Shown one piece after another: positions 51,001 through 61,289 of a DNA stretch of 64,000 nt. Numbering within the stretch: position 1 is the stretch's first letter; each line of letters opens with the position of its first letter. This DNA comes from Saccharina japonica (taxonomy: Eukaryota; Sar; Phaeophyceae; Laminariales; Laminariaceae). The notes beneath the pieces were generated by a model. The model worked only from the letters and a program-made list of their open reading frames with translations, ran no database searches and was not told the DNA's origin. The position numbers and the translations under genes are program-made. The stretch spans positions 21,877 through 85,876 of the forward strand of contig MEHQ01002912.1 of the NCBI GenBank assembly GCA_008828725.1. Reading direction: 5' to 3'.

Positions 51001-51416
51001 CCACTGTCGGGCGCGACAGGGGGTGGGAGTGGCACAGGGCAGACAGGCGGCTGGCTCCAGGGAAGGTAGAGGCATGTTCCGAAAGTGTCGCCGTCGATGT
51101 CGGTGTCGAACCCGTTGCCGATGGCAATGCCGATGTCGCGGTCGTTGGCGAACTCGCTGGCAAACCCGTTGGCGAACCCGTTGCCGTAGTGGTGGTGCTC
51201 GAGTCGGTCCATGGGCCGAACGCTGCAAGCGTCAACAGCCTCCGACCCGTCGCGGTCCATGTAGGTATTTGCTCGGGGGCACAGCGGAAGGGGGCCGCCG
51301 GCGTCAGAAGAAGAAGGAGGGGAGGGGCTCGTGCTCACCGCCTTGTTGCCGTGCACCGTGCATGCCCGGCAACAGAGCAGCAAGAAGGCGCCGACCCACA
51401 AGTAGGTCCTCGCCAT
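42051..51416 (-). CDS. Unknown secreted coiled-coil, Cys-containing protein (9-exon model, 892 aa)
   Basis: I do not recognise this protein. Exons: 50673-51416, 49690-49996, 49045-49379, 48488-48694, 46071-46337, 44328-44726, 43685-43836, 43025-43130, 42051-42212. All junctions are GT-AG and all phases fit (2679 nt including stop). Exon 1 begins MARTYLWVGAFLLLCC, a signal peptide, followed by acidic and Asn/Gly/Phe-rich repeats. Exons 2 and 4 are Cys-rich (for example VGWFYC, QDNEYCLFVP). Exon 3 is acidic, then alpha-helical (ARLARHLAELADERAEF). Exons 6-8 are long coiled coil. The C-terminus has GPGVCFNDHDDGW. Most junctions are phase 0, so two separate genes (exons 1-4 and 5-9) cannot be excluded. 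The donor of exon 5 could be nine bases later, and reading on past the exon 3 donor gives a stop at 49024. Confidence 0.6.
43047..43237. repeat. Inverted duplication of exon 8 of the unknown gene
   Basis: Arms 43047-43132 and 43153-43237 are about 80% identical and about 20 bp apart. The left arm is exon 8 of the minus-strand gene. The right arm reads a related peptide on the plus strand (KCEKKRVECDQKLAS against KCERKRIQCDHKLAS). Confidence 0.85.
44820..46070. other. Intron 5 of the unknown gene, no further feature assigned
   Basis: Contains a short CTCAATAAAGGATACAT direct repeat (about 45190-45235) and two plus-strand frames (45490-45729, 45802-46029) with no support beyond being open. Confidence 0.45.
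46597..46698 (+). repeat. 51-bp tandem duplication
   Basis: Two adjacent copies of a unit starting ATAGGCACAA and ending AAATAATACT, differing at two positions. Confidence 0.95.
46805..46975 (+). repeat. Single dispersed copy of the 34.9-36.5 kb satellite
   Basis: GCCGGTATCGACCCGGGGCA, TTTGTCCCCGGGTTGTTGG, GTGTATGGAAGGATTTCTGA and GAGGATGGGGAC follow the satellite's segment order. It lies in intron 4 of the unknown gene. Confidence 0.85.
47515..47675 (+). repeat. Interrupted (CTG)n tract
   Basis: CTGCTG-rich stretch with CTA, TTG, CTC and GTG interruptions in intron 4 of the unknown gene. Confidence 0.9.
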
Positions 51417-51419
51417 GCT

Positions 51420-52335
51420 GCATGGGCGGAATGCATCGGGAGGATGGGGGGGGGGGGGTAGCAGCCGGCGTTAGCTGTAAGATTTAGTGGCGGATGTGCA
51501 TCGCCAAGCAACTGGCGGGGCTTAGGTCTGCCTCGACAAGCCTGCGAAGAACGCATTTCGCTGTTTTCCCGTTCTGTTTGTTTCGAGTGTTTCGTCAAAC
51601 ATTCGATAGCGCTCTCTGTTTTGTTTATAATGTCTCACTCCCAACTCCCAGTAGGGTCCGATCATAATCCTTCTACCAGGTACCACCCTGTCCGGGAATA
51701 TGAGGACAGTTCGGGTATGCATACGTACGATGTTCCAAATTAATTGTGCGATAAGATCTGGAAGATTATTCTGTATACCTTCTTGGTCTACTATCTGATG
51801 AAAGATTCAATTACATCAGGTACTAAAATGGGATAGTTGCTAGGAAAGGATACTAGTTTCGAGATAGGAAGAACCCCCCCCCCTCCCTCCCTCCCCCGGC
51901 CCGGAAGCATTATTCTGAATACGTTTGCTGGGGGTTTTACATGTTTGGTATACGTTGGAGAATGTTTGTTTTTTTCTCTGCGTAACACGCCCCCCCACCC
52001 GCAATATGCAAGTTCTGGTTAGTTTTTAAAATAATATTAGCCTTGACAACATTGCATAAAGTAAACCCACGTAGGGAGGAGATCGATAGTACAAGGTACT
52101 GCTGTACGTGCCCCGTGAGCGTTCTTATGATTTTGTTTTATACTGTTTTGAGTTTTATATGGAAGACACAGCTTTGGTAAGCTGTACTAAGTACGGCTCG
52201 ATGATGAAAATCGAAGGGTTTCGTGGAGTATAATGATACTTAAGAGGGTGAAAAGCTGAGATCTAGATGATCAATATCTTACCGTTTTGGTATTTTCGAC
52301 TGTTTTTGTTTAGATTATTGAAGTGGAACATTACT
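51420..52335. other. Upstream region of the unknown gene, no other gene seen
   Basis: Should contain the promoter of the minus-strand gene starting at 51416. G and C runs lie at about 51448-51458 and 51875-51883. No TATA box could be assigned with confidence. Confidence 0.45.
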
Positions 52336-52339
52336 GCTA

Positions 52340-52665
52340 TAATGGCATTTCCTATTTCATGCAGTTGAAGGCCGTTTCTTCGGGAAGGCTGCGTGTTGAT
52401 TACCCCAAAGACGTTGGACTAAGGTCAATATACTATTCCCTATTTCATCCAGTTGAAGACCGTTCCGTCTGGAAGGCTGCGGGTTGATTGCCGGAAATAC
52501 GATGGATTAAGGTCAATATTCTTATCATTTAACATTTAATGCTGCTCGACGTTGGGCTAAGGTCAACATACTATTGCCTATTTCATCCAGTTGAAGACCG
52601 TTCCGTCGGGAAGGCTGCGGGTTGATTACCGGAAATACGTTGGATTAAGGCCAATATTATTATCA
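52340..52665 (+). repeat. Tandem repeat of about 90 bp, three copies
   Basis: Units with CTATTTCATCCAGTTGAAGA, CCGTTCCGTC, GGAAGGCTGCGGGTTGATTA, CGGAAATACG and TTGGATTAAGGTCAATAT start near 52348, 52440 and 52580. The second and third are separated by an extra 50 bp that itself repeats GCTGCTCG. Confidence 0.9.
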
Positions 52666-53024
52666 GTTAATGCTGCTCGGTAGTGATGGTGGTGATGTCC
52701 AAACGGATCTTCACGACTATGCCGGTTTCGGTATGCCCCGCGGGGGACCGGCTCTATCGTGTGCCACCTGACCCCCCTCGGCACCACACCCGGCCCACGC
52801 CCGCCCCACGCATCAGCCCTCGGCGACCCCGCTGAAAGACCGGGCGCCGACGCCGAACTCGGCGAGCGGGGGGCGGGGGGAAGGCACCCTTCCGGGGTTG
52901 TTTCTTTGTTTCCCCGGGAACGCAGCGGATCGTAAAACATGGAAATACCACAACAAGCGGTTTTGAATCAACGAATCTATCTATCTGCTGCCCCAGGTAC
53001 TGTTGTACTGTTGTAGCACATGAC

Positions 53025-53150
53025 TGGGTGGATGTGTGGGTGGTTGGGTACGTCGTTGGGCGAGTGGGTGGGTGGGTGGGTGGGTGGGTGGGTGGGAGGG
53101 TGGGTGGGTGGGTGGGTGGGTGGATGGGTGGGTGGGTGGACGAATGGGTT
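53025..53150 (+). repeat. (GTGG)n microsatellite
   Basis: GGTGGGTGGGTG-type array with few interruptions; a looser continuation lies at 53320-53430. Confidence 0.95.
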
Positions 53151-53439
53151 CGTGGGTATGGGTAGTTGGCGTGTTTTGATGTTTTTTTCTGCTGCGTACA
53201 CTAGCTGGGAACACATCTACTACAACCTCAGTAGTCCTGCTGTGCGTACTACTGCACATTTACTGCTGCACATCTTCTGCTGTACGTACTACGAGTACTG
53301 CAGTACTGCTGGAGTACATGGTGGGTGTGTGGATCGGTTGGTACATGGGTGGGGTGGTGTGGGTGGGCGGGTAGGTGAAGCGGTCGGTTGGTGCGTGGGT
53401 GGCTACTTTCGTGCCTGTGGGTGGTGGTGACCCTGTCCG

Positions 53440-54599
53440 TTTTTGTTATTTTTCCTGCTACAAGGGCTCCGCATCAATGCCGGTATTTGTTTTTGTCCGC
53501 TATACCGGCCCCGCTCTGGCATACTTCGGCGTACCCCTAGTATACTTTAATACTTGGATGTTGACTTGGTCTGAGTCTCTGGAATTTAGATAACGTTGGT
53601 GTTTTTACAAGAGGGAGGCAGCAGTTTGGTTCTATGGTGGGTTTTGGAATTACTCCTTGTGGTGTCACGGCAAGAGAATTCATGTGTTGGATGAGTGCGG
53701 ACCTAGTATGGCATATACTCTATTACCATGACAGTGTGCCGCGTCTAGGGAGGCTGACGGACACAGCCGTTGGTCTTAGCCGTGCAAATGTCTGATACGT
53801 ATGATTGTCGTATTAATCCAAGTTTTTGAGTTGTGTGGCTCTTTTTTACCTACGGAGAGTGCGGCAAAACTATGTACCCCCGGATATATTGCATACAAAT
53901 ATGCGAGTGGCTTGCTTTCGAGGGTCACAGAGTATAGGGGATACGAAACCCCTCTTGCTCTCAGTTAACGTGAGGATAATCTACTGTATATACGTTTTTC
54001 ACATCTGTTTCCACCGCTTCATGGCACCTTGGGTCTCCACCCACCACTCTGCGTGAGCAAAGCAATGCGCCGATCAAGGAGTGGGTGGGAGCGCTTCCCG
54101 GCGCTGTACCTGGATGATCCAACACCAAACGATCCTGACATTTCGGGCCAAAAAGTGGTATGAATACCAGGTGCCACTATGTTCCTAAATGTAAGGATCG
54201 TTTTGACTAAATATGAACAAACAAACTGTGCTTAAATTTAGAGAAATATTGGTCTGTATTATTGCCACAGGTACTAACTGGGAGCGTTATTATGTGTACG
54301 TGTGTAAAATAAGACTTTAAGAAGACACCTCATCAGCTATGAGACCGACATATTCCTCGAAACTCATTTTTGCAAGCTGCATGTGATACTTCGATCGCGC
54401 GTGCTACTCGTATAACAATCCGGGTAGAGCAATATGTTGCCATTTTGTTTTTGGTTAACAACATTTGAAATACAACGAACTGGAAACTAAAAACAACCTC
54501 GGCCATGACCGCCAGACCCGAGGGAACAACATGCATGCCTTATATAAACATCAGGTATTTTGTATTTTTTTGTAAAAGCCAAAAATAAGTATACCAGTA
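53440..54599. other. No gene seen
   Basis: Short unsupported frames only. The motif AAGGATCGTTTTGA (about 54195) also occurs at the 2440 edge of the palindrome arm. Confidence 0.5.
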
Positions 54600-56365
54600 T
54601 GTGATGTGGTGCTCTAGGGCTATGGAATAGTTTAGAGAAAATTGTACAGGTGAAAATCTTTGTGGCCCCAAGATCATTCTCGTGTACTGAAGTTTCCTTG
54701 GTAGGTCAGATAGGCAATAGCATCGAGGCTTTGTAAGCTCATAGGAATGTTCTGAGTATCATAATATTCCTAAAGACGAGAGAACCCGTAGGCTTAGCGC
54801 TTAGAATACCACAAGATTGATGTTACCCCTTGGGTATGATTGGTTTTACCCCTTGGGTATGATACGATGATCACTCGAGAATAGCTAACATCATAGGAAA
54901 GATCCTTGGAGTACTACAGCTATCCGATTAACGGGCTTTAAGCGTGAAAGGTATCGTAACAACCCGACTAGCGGGCTATTAGAGAGAGCACGAGGGTCTG
55001 CGGTTAAGCAGAACCTCGCGCACCCTCTCTCAGTCTCTCCTCCTCTCCCGACTCGTCCCACAGGCTTGTCTCCCGGTCTCTCGTCATCATCAGAGGTTTT
55101 CATATAAAACAAGAGGTCTCCTATATTGACGAGAAGCTGTGATTCCAAGCCAGCAACGATAACTCCAGCGCATCCCTTCCATCTTATATCTGGGCACGTT
55201 ATTCACACTTGGCGTCGTCGGCAGGACCTTCTGCTTATGAGACAACCTGGGGCGAGACAGCTGGATGCGCTTCGAGGCAACGCTCGTATATTACGCTTCC
55301 CTACCAGCCCCCTGTCCGCGGCGAACTTGCTCTACACCACCACGCCCCTAACGGAGCATCTGCCTTCATTCCCGACGACCGTTCTACAGACGACGTTTAC
55401 CAACTCTGGTTTTTCCGGACCCAACACCATCGGGTGGCTCGCACGGCGTGAAGCCGCAGGGGCATACCGGGTATGAGGTAGATTCCGACGGTGTCGGGAT
55501 CGGTAAGGCAGTTGGGTCCGGGGCGGTTGGCTTCGGTGGCGGGTTGCGGAAGGCGGGAAAGGAAGTCGGCGTTACCATTGTTGGACCCTATCCGTGATTC
55601 TTAGGTCTCACTACGAGGTGTGGGGAAATCTATAGCCTCATTTTGCTGTTTCGAATAGCCGCATCTTCGACCCCCCTTTCTCGGTCTTTTGGGGTGAACT
55701 TTGTTATCATCCATCGACCATCGTGTGGCCTGCATATACGACTATTCAGGGTGGGCTAATGTGATGTGGTGCTCTAGGGCTATGGAACGGTTGAGAGAAA
55801 ATTGCACAGGTGAAAATCCTTGTGGCCCCGAGATCATTCTCGTGTACTGAAGTTTCCTTGATAGGTTAGATAGGCAATAGCATCGAGGCCTTGTAAGCTC
55901 ATAGGAATGTTCTGAGTGTCATAATATTCCTAAAGACGAGAGAACCCGTAGGCTTAGCGCTTATAATACCACAATATTGATATTACCCCTCGGGTATGAT
56001 TGATTTTACCCCTTGGGTATGATACGATGATCACTCGGGAATAGCTAAGCTTCATAGGAAAGATCCTTGGAGTACTACAGCTATCCGATTAATGGGCTTT
56101 TAGCGGGAAAACTATCGTAACAACCCGACTAGCGGGCTATTAGAGAGAGCACGAGGGTCTGCGGTTAAGCAGAACCTCGCGCACCATCTCTCAGTCTCTC
56201 CTCCTCTCCCGACTCGTCCCACAGACTTGTCTCCCGGTCTCTCATCATCAGAGGTTTTCATATAAAACAAGAGATCTCCTATATTGACGAGAAGCTGTGA
56301 TTACAAGCCAGCAACGATAACCCCAGCGTATCCCTTCCATCGTATATCTGGGCACATTGTTCACA
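54600..56365. mobile_element. Short LTR-element fossil (two ~607-bp LTRs, 552-bp interior)
   Basis: LTRs 54600-55207 and 55760-56365 begin TGTGATGTGG and end TTCACA and look about 96-97% identical. The interior opens with a TTGGCGTCGTCGG primer-binding-type sequence and is far too short for gag-pol, so it resembles a TRIM-like or internally deleted element. Family undetermined; no clear target duplication. LTR similarity suggests a moderately recent insertion. Confidence 0.8.
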
Positions 56366-56539
56366 CATACCTAAACCCTGAGTCTTGTATAGGTACCCTA
56401 AATACTGCACTCGGGAAAAGTCTTCCTGGTCTTCCTTCGGATTGGCCAGCGCCCGATCGTACATATGCTTGCCCCGAACGTTCCAGATACACCTCTCTGT
56501 GGCTATTGCTCGCGAGTAGAGGTTGGTCCCTTTCATCTA

Positions 56540-57400
56540 TTACCCAGGCACCCGGCGGGTATACCCGGTCGGACCCTACCCGTTGAACGGGTAGGGTATG
56601 ACCTCAATACCCGCGGGTATTTGGACCCTGCGGGTAATGACGCCACGGGTCCCCGGGTCCCCGGGTACCCGGGTACCCGCGGGTATCCGGGTACCCGCTC
56701 GTTATGACGAACCCCGGTCCAGTATTTTTTCCGTAATATCTCTGGAAAAATGATTCCAATGAGCACCACACACTCAACACTCAACCATAATAGGGACGGA
56801 TATATAATCGGTACGCAACATGCTCGTAGAAACTCAGGACGCCAACGGTTACCCGGGTACCCGTCCATTTTGTGGAACCCCAGCTAATTATTATTATATA
56901 ATACTCTAGAAAACTGATTTAAACGAGCATCAGACACTCGACACTCACGTTTGACGGATACTGCTTCCATCTTACACAAGGTAAGTGCTGCAGTTTTCCA
57001 TGGGGGGGTTCGTTGACCAGCGTCCCCGTGTTTGTACAATTTTAATCAAGCCCCCAAACCCTCCAGCCCCCTAAGAACATGTCTATAAGCAATCGTGTTG
57101 TACGATAGAACGCAAGCCAGCCGGCTTGAGTATCGAATCGAAGGACAAATCTCTTCGTAATTATCCGTTTCTATATCGAGCAGCAGTAGTATGCATATTT
57201 CTCCACTCTATCACCACTCATTGTGCCACCGAAACAATACCAAAAGTCCAAAATTATCCGGTTACCCGCCGGGTACCCGCCGGGTACCCGCCGGGCACCC
57301 GTGTACCTGGGTACCCGTCAAAATGGCAATACCCGGCGGGCAGGGTAGGGTCCGGCCTCCGAAACTTAACGGGTACCCGTTCGTGGCGGGCACGCTAAGG
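56540..57400. repeat. Two clusters of GGGTACCCG palindromes in facing orientation
   Basis: Clusters at 56540-56712 and 57255-57390 are built from ACCCG/CGGGT words (GGGTACCCG, CCCGCGGGTA, CCGGACCCTACC). A smaller one lies at 56848-56866. The outer clusters share words in inverted order, so they may be the ends of one ~850-bp element. Confidence 0.6.
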
Positions 57401-57414
57401 GGCCAACCTCTAAC

Positions 57415-57690
57415 ATCAACAGTAGTACGCATGTACGTAAGTTAGTTGAAGTACAGCAGTAGTAGTGAAGTTTGCACGAACTCTAGGAAAAGTCTACGTA
57501 AATTACTGGAGGGTTGGAAGCCACCCTGGCAAAAACCGCCACAGAACATCCCGCAACACCCTAGAGGTGCTGCCTGCTCGTGGGCCTGCGAAGAGACAGA
57601 AAAGCCAGCTTTTGCGATTGACAGCCATCAGGGGGCACCCACGCTGAGAACCCCGTTGGGGGACAAAGATACCCACCGTTAAAACCTCCA
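57415..57690 (+). repeat. Dispersed repeat, copy 1
   Basis: GTAAGTTAGTTGAAGTACAG, CACGAACTCTAGGAAA, TACGTAAATTACTGGAGGGT, TGGAAGCCACCCTGGCAAAA and GCCAGC...GACAGCCAT recur at 59390-59645. A more diverged third copy lies at about 57755-57845. Confidence 0.85.
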
Positions 57691-57849
57691 CATGTTTCGA
57701 TCCATGGCCTGCGCGCAATTCGCGAACGCGTGTCGACATCACGATTGACTCCTGACGTACGTAGGAGTTACTTCGATTTACTGTAGCGTTGGAAACCACT
57801 CTGGGGAAAAACGCCACACAATATACAGCAACGCCCATTCGGGTCAAGT

Positions 57850-59375
57850 CGAGCCAAGAGTATGCAGCCTGAAGCGACCTTGCACGTTCCTTTGCAATTG
57901 GCGGGCAACGACCTCGATAACGCCGTTAACCACTCCCGCTGGACGACCTGTGGCTCGACGATGTGATCCCACTTTTCTTACAAGCGATGCGTAGGAAATT
58001 TGCGAACGAGTTTGCTGCTCGTACCGACTCTTGCGCGAGAGATTGTTGCTCGCCCGGGTGCGGGTGCGGCGCGTAACTCAAGGCGCAGGGCTCCGTTAAA
58101 GCCGAAAGTTGGCCCAGACTGCTTGTACGTGTGTCGGTGATCGATTATCGCTGCGCGCGGTATACGCGCGGTATGCGCGTCAGGTTTTGGGGGGGAAATC
58201 GTGGGTTGGAACCTCTTTGGACCCGGGGTCAGACAGACAGCCAGACAGGGTTTGGAGTTTCCGATGTAGAAAGCCCTAGGTAAACCTAGGGGGTTATCAA
58301 GGTTCGGTGATGACTGTATAGCAGGGCGATCGTTGCCCTGCTGTTCCCTAGGTGTTCCTAATTATGACAAGGTTGGGCGGAAGTCATCATTTGTGCCCGT
58401 GCCTTCGTCTCCCGCGGCCCAGTATCGCGGGCCTCCGTCCTTGTAACGGCCGGCTTCTTGGATCTGCCCGCTCAGCGCCGAAGCGCATGCGCAAGGCCTT
58501 TACGTCCAGAGATCTACCAAGAATCGTGCCCCCTGAGCGTTTTGGTGCATAGTGTATTTGACAGGGCTTATGTATTCGCGTGTTTTTCTCCGGTACGTGT
58601 TCTCTGACCTCCGACCCGTCGGGGGGGTAGACGACCAGGCCGGCGTCGCCATTGTAGAGACCTGTGCGGGAGGCTACGTGCTCGGACCTGGGATAAAAAA
58701 CGCCCCGAGAACACATGCCACCCAGGCTTCGTCGAAAACTACCATCTCTCAAAATTTAAAATCCTGCCGGGAAAAGAGATGGGAGAGCTGCGAGTACTGC
58801 TGTATGTATGTATACGTATGTATGGTAAATTACACCAGCACATGTGATATGTAGAGCAGCAGCTAAGATGGAGCTACGCATATATGTGCTGTCAACGTTG
58901 CTGCGGAGCTACGTATGCTATGTACAGCATCAGCCGTGGTTGCACCTTTCTACCGGGGCTACGCTGTGCATCGCATCACATACTGTTTAGGGTTTCAACA
59001 TAAAAACCTGGCGTTTGCAAACAAGGATATACGCACGATGTTTAGTCGTTTGTTGTTTTATTGTTCTCTCGAGCGGAGAAAGAGTGTAGATGCAGCAGCA
59101 GCAGCAGCAGCGGCACAGCATACGTGCGTCGGATATGTATCGAAGATACACATATGCATCAGTACTACAACAGCAGTACCTATGATACATACCACTAGCT
59201 GTGAGCCGTCCAAAGTATGCGGGTGGTATGTGATGAATGACCAGTATCGAGGATACACACACGTATCAGTACTGCTGTGCCACAACAGTTAGCTACTGCA
59301 GTGCTGCTGTTGTTGCTATTGTTGTTGTTGTTGTTGCTGTTGTTGGTCGCCTGCATCGAAAAGGTGCGGAAGCTC
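57850..59375. other. No gene supported
   Basis: Holds two short hairpins, CCCTAGGTAAACCTAGGG at 58274-58291 and AGCAGGGC...GCCCTGCT at 58320-58342, a CAG tract (59092-59112) and a minus-strand 121-codon frame (58387-58752) that I do not recognise. Confidence 0.45.
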
Positions 59376-59389
59376 GCACGGCAGGCGAC

Positions 59390-59645
59390 GCACGTACGTA
59401 AGTAAGTTGACGTACAGCAGTAGTAGTAGTGAAGTTTGCACGAACTCTAGGAAAGTTCTACGTAAATTACTGGAGGGTTGGAAGCCACCCTGGCAAAAAA
59501 CCCACATAATCTCCCGCAGCACCTTTTAGAGCAGCTGCCTTCTCGTGGGCCTGCGGATCGAAGAGACAGCAAAGCCAGCTAGTGCAGTCGACAGCCATTA
59601 GACAGAAAAGCCAGCTTGCGTAGTCGACAGCCATTAGGGGGCACT
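59390..59645 (+). repeat. Dispersed repeat, copy 2
   Basis: Same segment order as 57415-57690; the final AAGCCAGCTNNTGCAGTCGACAGCC-type segment is itself duplicated here (about 59573-59638). Confidence 0.85.
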
Positions 59646-60026
59646 ATTGAGTGTGCTTGTACTCGATACAGCAGGTACGATGGCGGTTACAGGTATTTGG
59701 GAGTTCATATACTTGATGAGGTTTTATTGCGGTGGAAATACGGGCCAGACTTCTTCCCTTGTGTGGTCCCGTGCTTGTGACTTGACTTGCTTGACTCCGC
59801 TTCGGGGTCTACTTCGATGTCCTCTAATATATCTACTTAACTGCGTGGTTTATGTCTACATGAGGAGCGCTCCAGCACCTTGACCCTGTCTGCCTGTGTA
59901 AGGGCCCGTCATGCGCCCGAGGTTGTATCAACTCGCTATAGCGCTGACGCTAACGATCTCGAGGCTGCTAGGGGCGTCAAGCAGTACAGCCCTTGGAGGA
60001 CCGAGGGTGGGTTTTTCCGCGTCGAG

Positions 60027-61028
60027 ATGGATGCCGCGGAATTTGAAAGATGGAAGACGGTGCAGCTGATGGGGATGGTCGACAAGCTGTACTGCGAGCG
60101 CCTCGTTCTGGTTGAACGAATCGTGCGCTATGAAGGAGCTTGGGCCGCGCGTACTGGCAGGGTTACCGAGCTTGCGGAGGAGAGGGCCCGTCTTAACGAG
60201 GTGGATTTTCGGATTTGTTCGGCGCAGCACCAGCTCAAGTGGAGGCAAGAAGTAGTCCACCCGATACGGCCGCAGCAACAGCGTGCCACCTCGGCCAGAC
60301 GTGAGCCGGCGCTGGTGGACCCGCTTGCTGCTCGAGGCACGAGCAAAGCAGGCGAGCAGCGGCAGCAGCAGCAGCCGGAGCAGCAGCAGCCGCAGCAACC
60401 GGAGAAGCAGCAGCCGCAGCAACCAGAGCAACAGCAGCCACAGCAGCCGCATTTGCTGCAGCTGGCAGCCCTTCGGAGGGAGATGGTGACGATGAAGAGA
60501 GAGTTGGCAATAGCGAAGCTGCGTGCCGCGACGAGCGAGGCCCAGCGCGCTGATTTGGAGAGGACAACGGCAGAGCAGAGGAGGAAAGCAGCTGGGACAA
60601 CAGTGCGGCAAAGGCAGGAGGCTCGAGCCGGCACGTTGGCCACTGCTGTAAACCATACCCGCTCTACGCCCACCCCCGAATTCGATGAGGAAGGTACGAG
60701 AGAAGAAAAAGGAGATAAGAAGGCAGACGGAGACAGAGAAGAAGAACACGCCGAGAAGCTAGGTGGAGAGCAGACCTCTCGGAGCGGCAGCAGTGCACAG
60801 GACGGGCAGGAGGCCCTGCCGCAGCCACGTCCCATTGAGAGTAGCCCCTTTGAGCCGGTTTGTTGGGTGAGCCCGGGCGCGCACGAGCAGGTGGTTCCGT
60901 CTGCGCGTCACGTTGAAACCCACCCCGCGGTGTCGAAGGAGATACCGTCACACGCGAAGGAGAAAGAGGTCGGAGAGATGGTTTTATGTAGTGGCAGGGG
61001 GTTTCTGGAGGAGGAGCATAGAGTATGA
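60027..61028 (+). CDS. Gln-rich coiled-coil protein of unknown function (333 aa)
   Basis: The open frame extends upstream to 59880 without an ATG; the first ATG is 60027 (MDAAEFERWKTVQLMG). Residues 1-90 are helical and charged. Residues about 100-160 form a Gln/Pro tract (EQQQPQQPEKQQPQQ) next to CAG-rich DNA. Residues about 160-215 are coiled coil (LRREMVTMKRELAIAKLR). The rest is acidic and low in order. After the TGA at 61026-61028 the same frame stays open to 61283 with coding-like sequence, proline-rich and then helical (ADLEAEQHALVVASRLVL). An upstream exon with a different start is possible. No family is recognised; there is no zinc knuckle or catalytic motif. Confidence 0.55.
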   Translation: MDAAEFERWKTVQLMGMVDKLYCERLVLVERIVRYEGAWAARTGRVTELAEERARLNEVDFRICSAQHQLKWRQEVVHPIRPQQQRATSARREPALVDPLAARGTSKAGEQRQQQQPEQQQPQQPEKQQPQQPEQQQPQQPHLLQLAALRREMVTMKRELAIAKLRAATSEAQRADLERTTAEQRRKAAGTTVRQRQEARAGTLATAVNHTRSTPTPEFDEEGTREEKGDKKADGDREEEHAEKLGGEQTSRSGSSAQDGQEALPQPRPIESSPFEPVCWVSPGAHEQVVPSARHVETHPAVSKEIPSHAKEKEVGEMVLCSGRGFLEEEHRV

Positions 61029-61283
61029 AACGAAGCGGAAGGCGTTGGGACGGGCGGGGAGCAGGAGCATCAGCCGTTGCCACCGCCCCTGTCGCCGCCG
61101 CCGCCTCTGCCGCCGCCACCGCCCTCGCCACTCGCGGTTGGCACGCGTGCAGACCTCGAGGCCGAGCAGCACGCCCTGGTAGTGGCGAGCCGTTTGGTAC
61201 TGGCGCACGGAGCCCTGGTATTATATGAGAAACGGAAGGAGGAGGAAGAGGAGGAGCAAGAAGAGGAGCAGCAGCAGCAGTAG
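61029..61283 (+). other. In-frame continuation of the 60027 ORF after one TGA
   Basis: Eighty-four codons in the same frame: NEAEGVGTGGEQEHQP, a proline tract, LEAEQHALVVASRLVLAHGA, then a Glu/Gln tract and a TAG. The amphipathic helix in mid-segment looks more like protein than like untranslated sequence. Confidence 0.45.
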
Positions 61284-61289
61284 CAGCAG

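Noticed and set aside
58387-58752. 121-codon minus-strand frame
   Set aside because: No motif recognised and no splice context; left unannotated.
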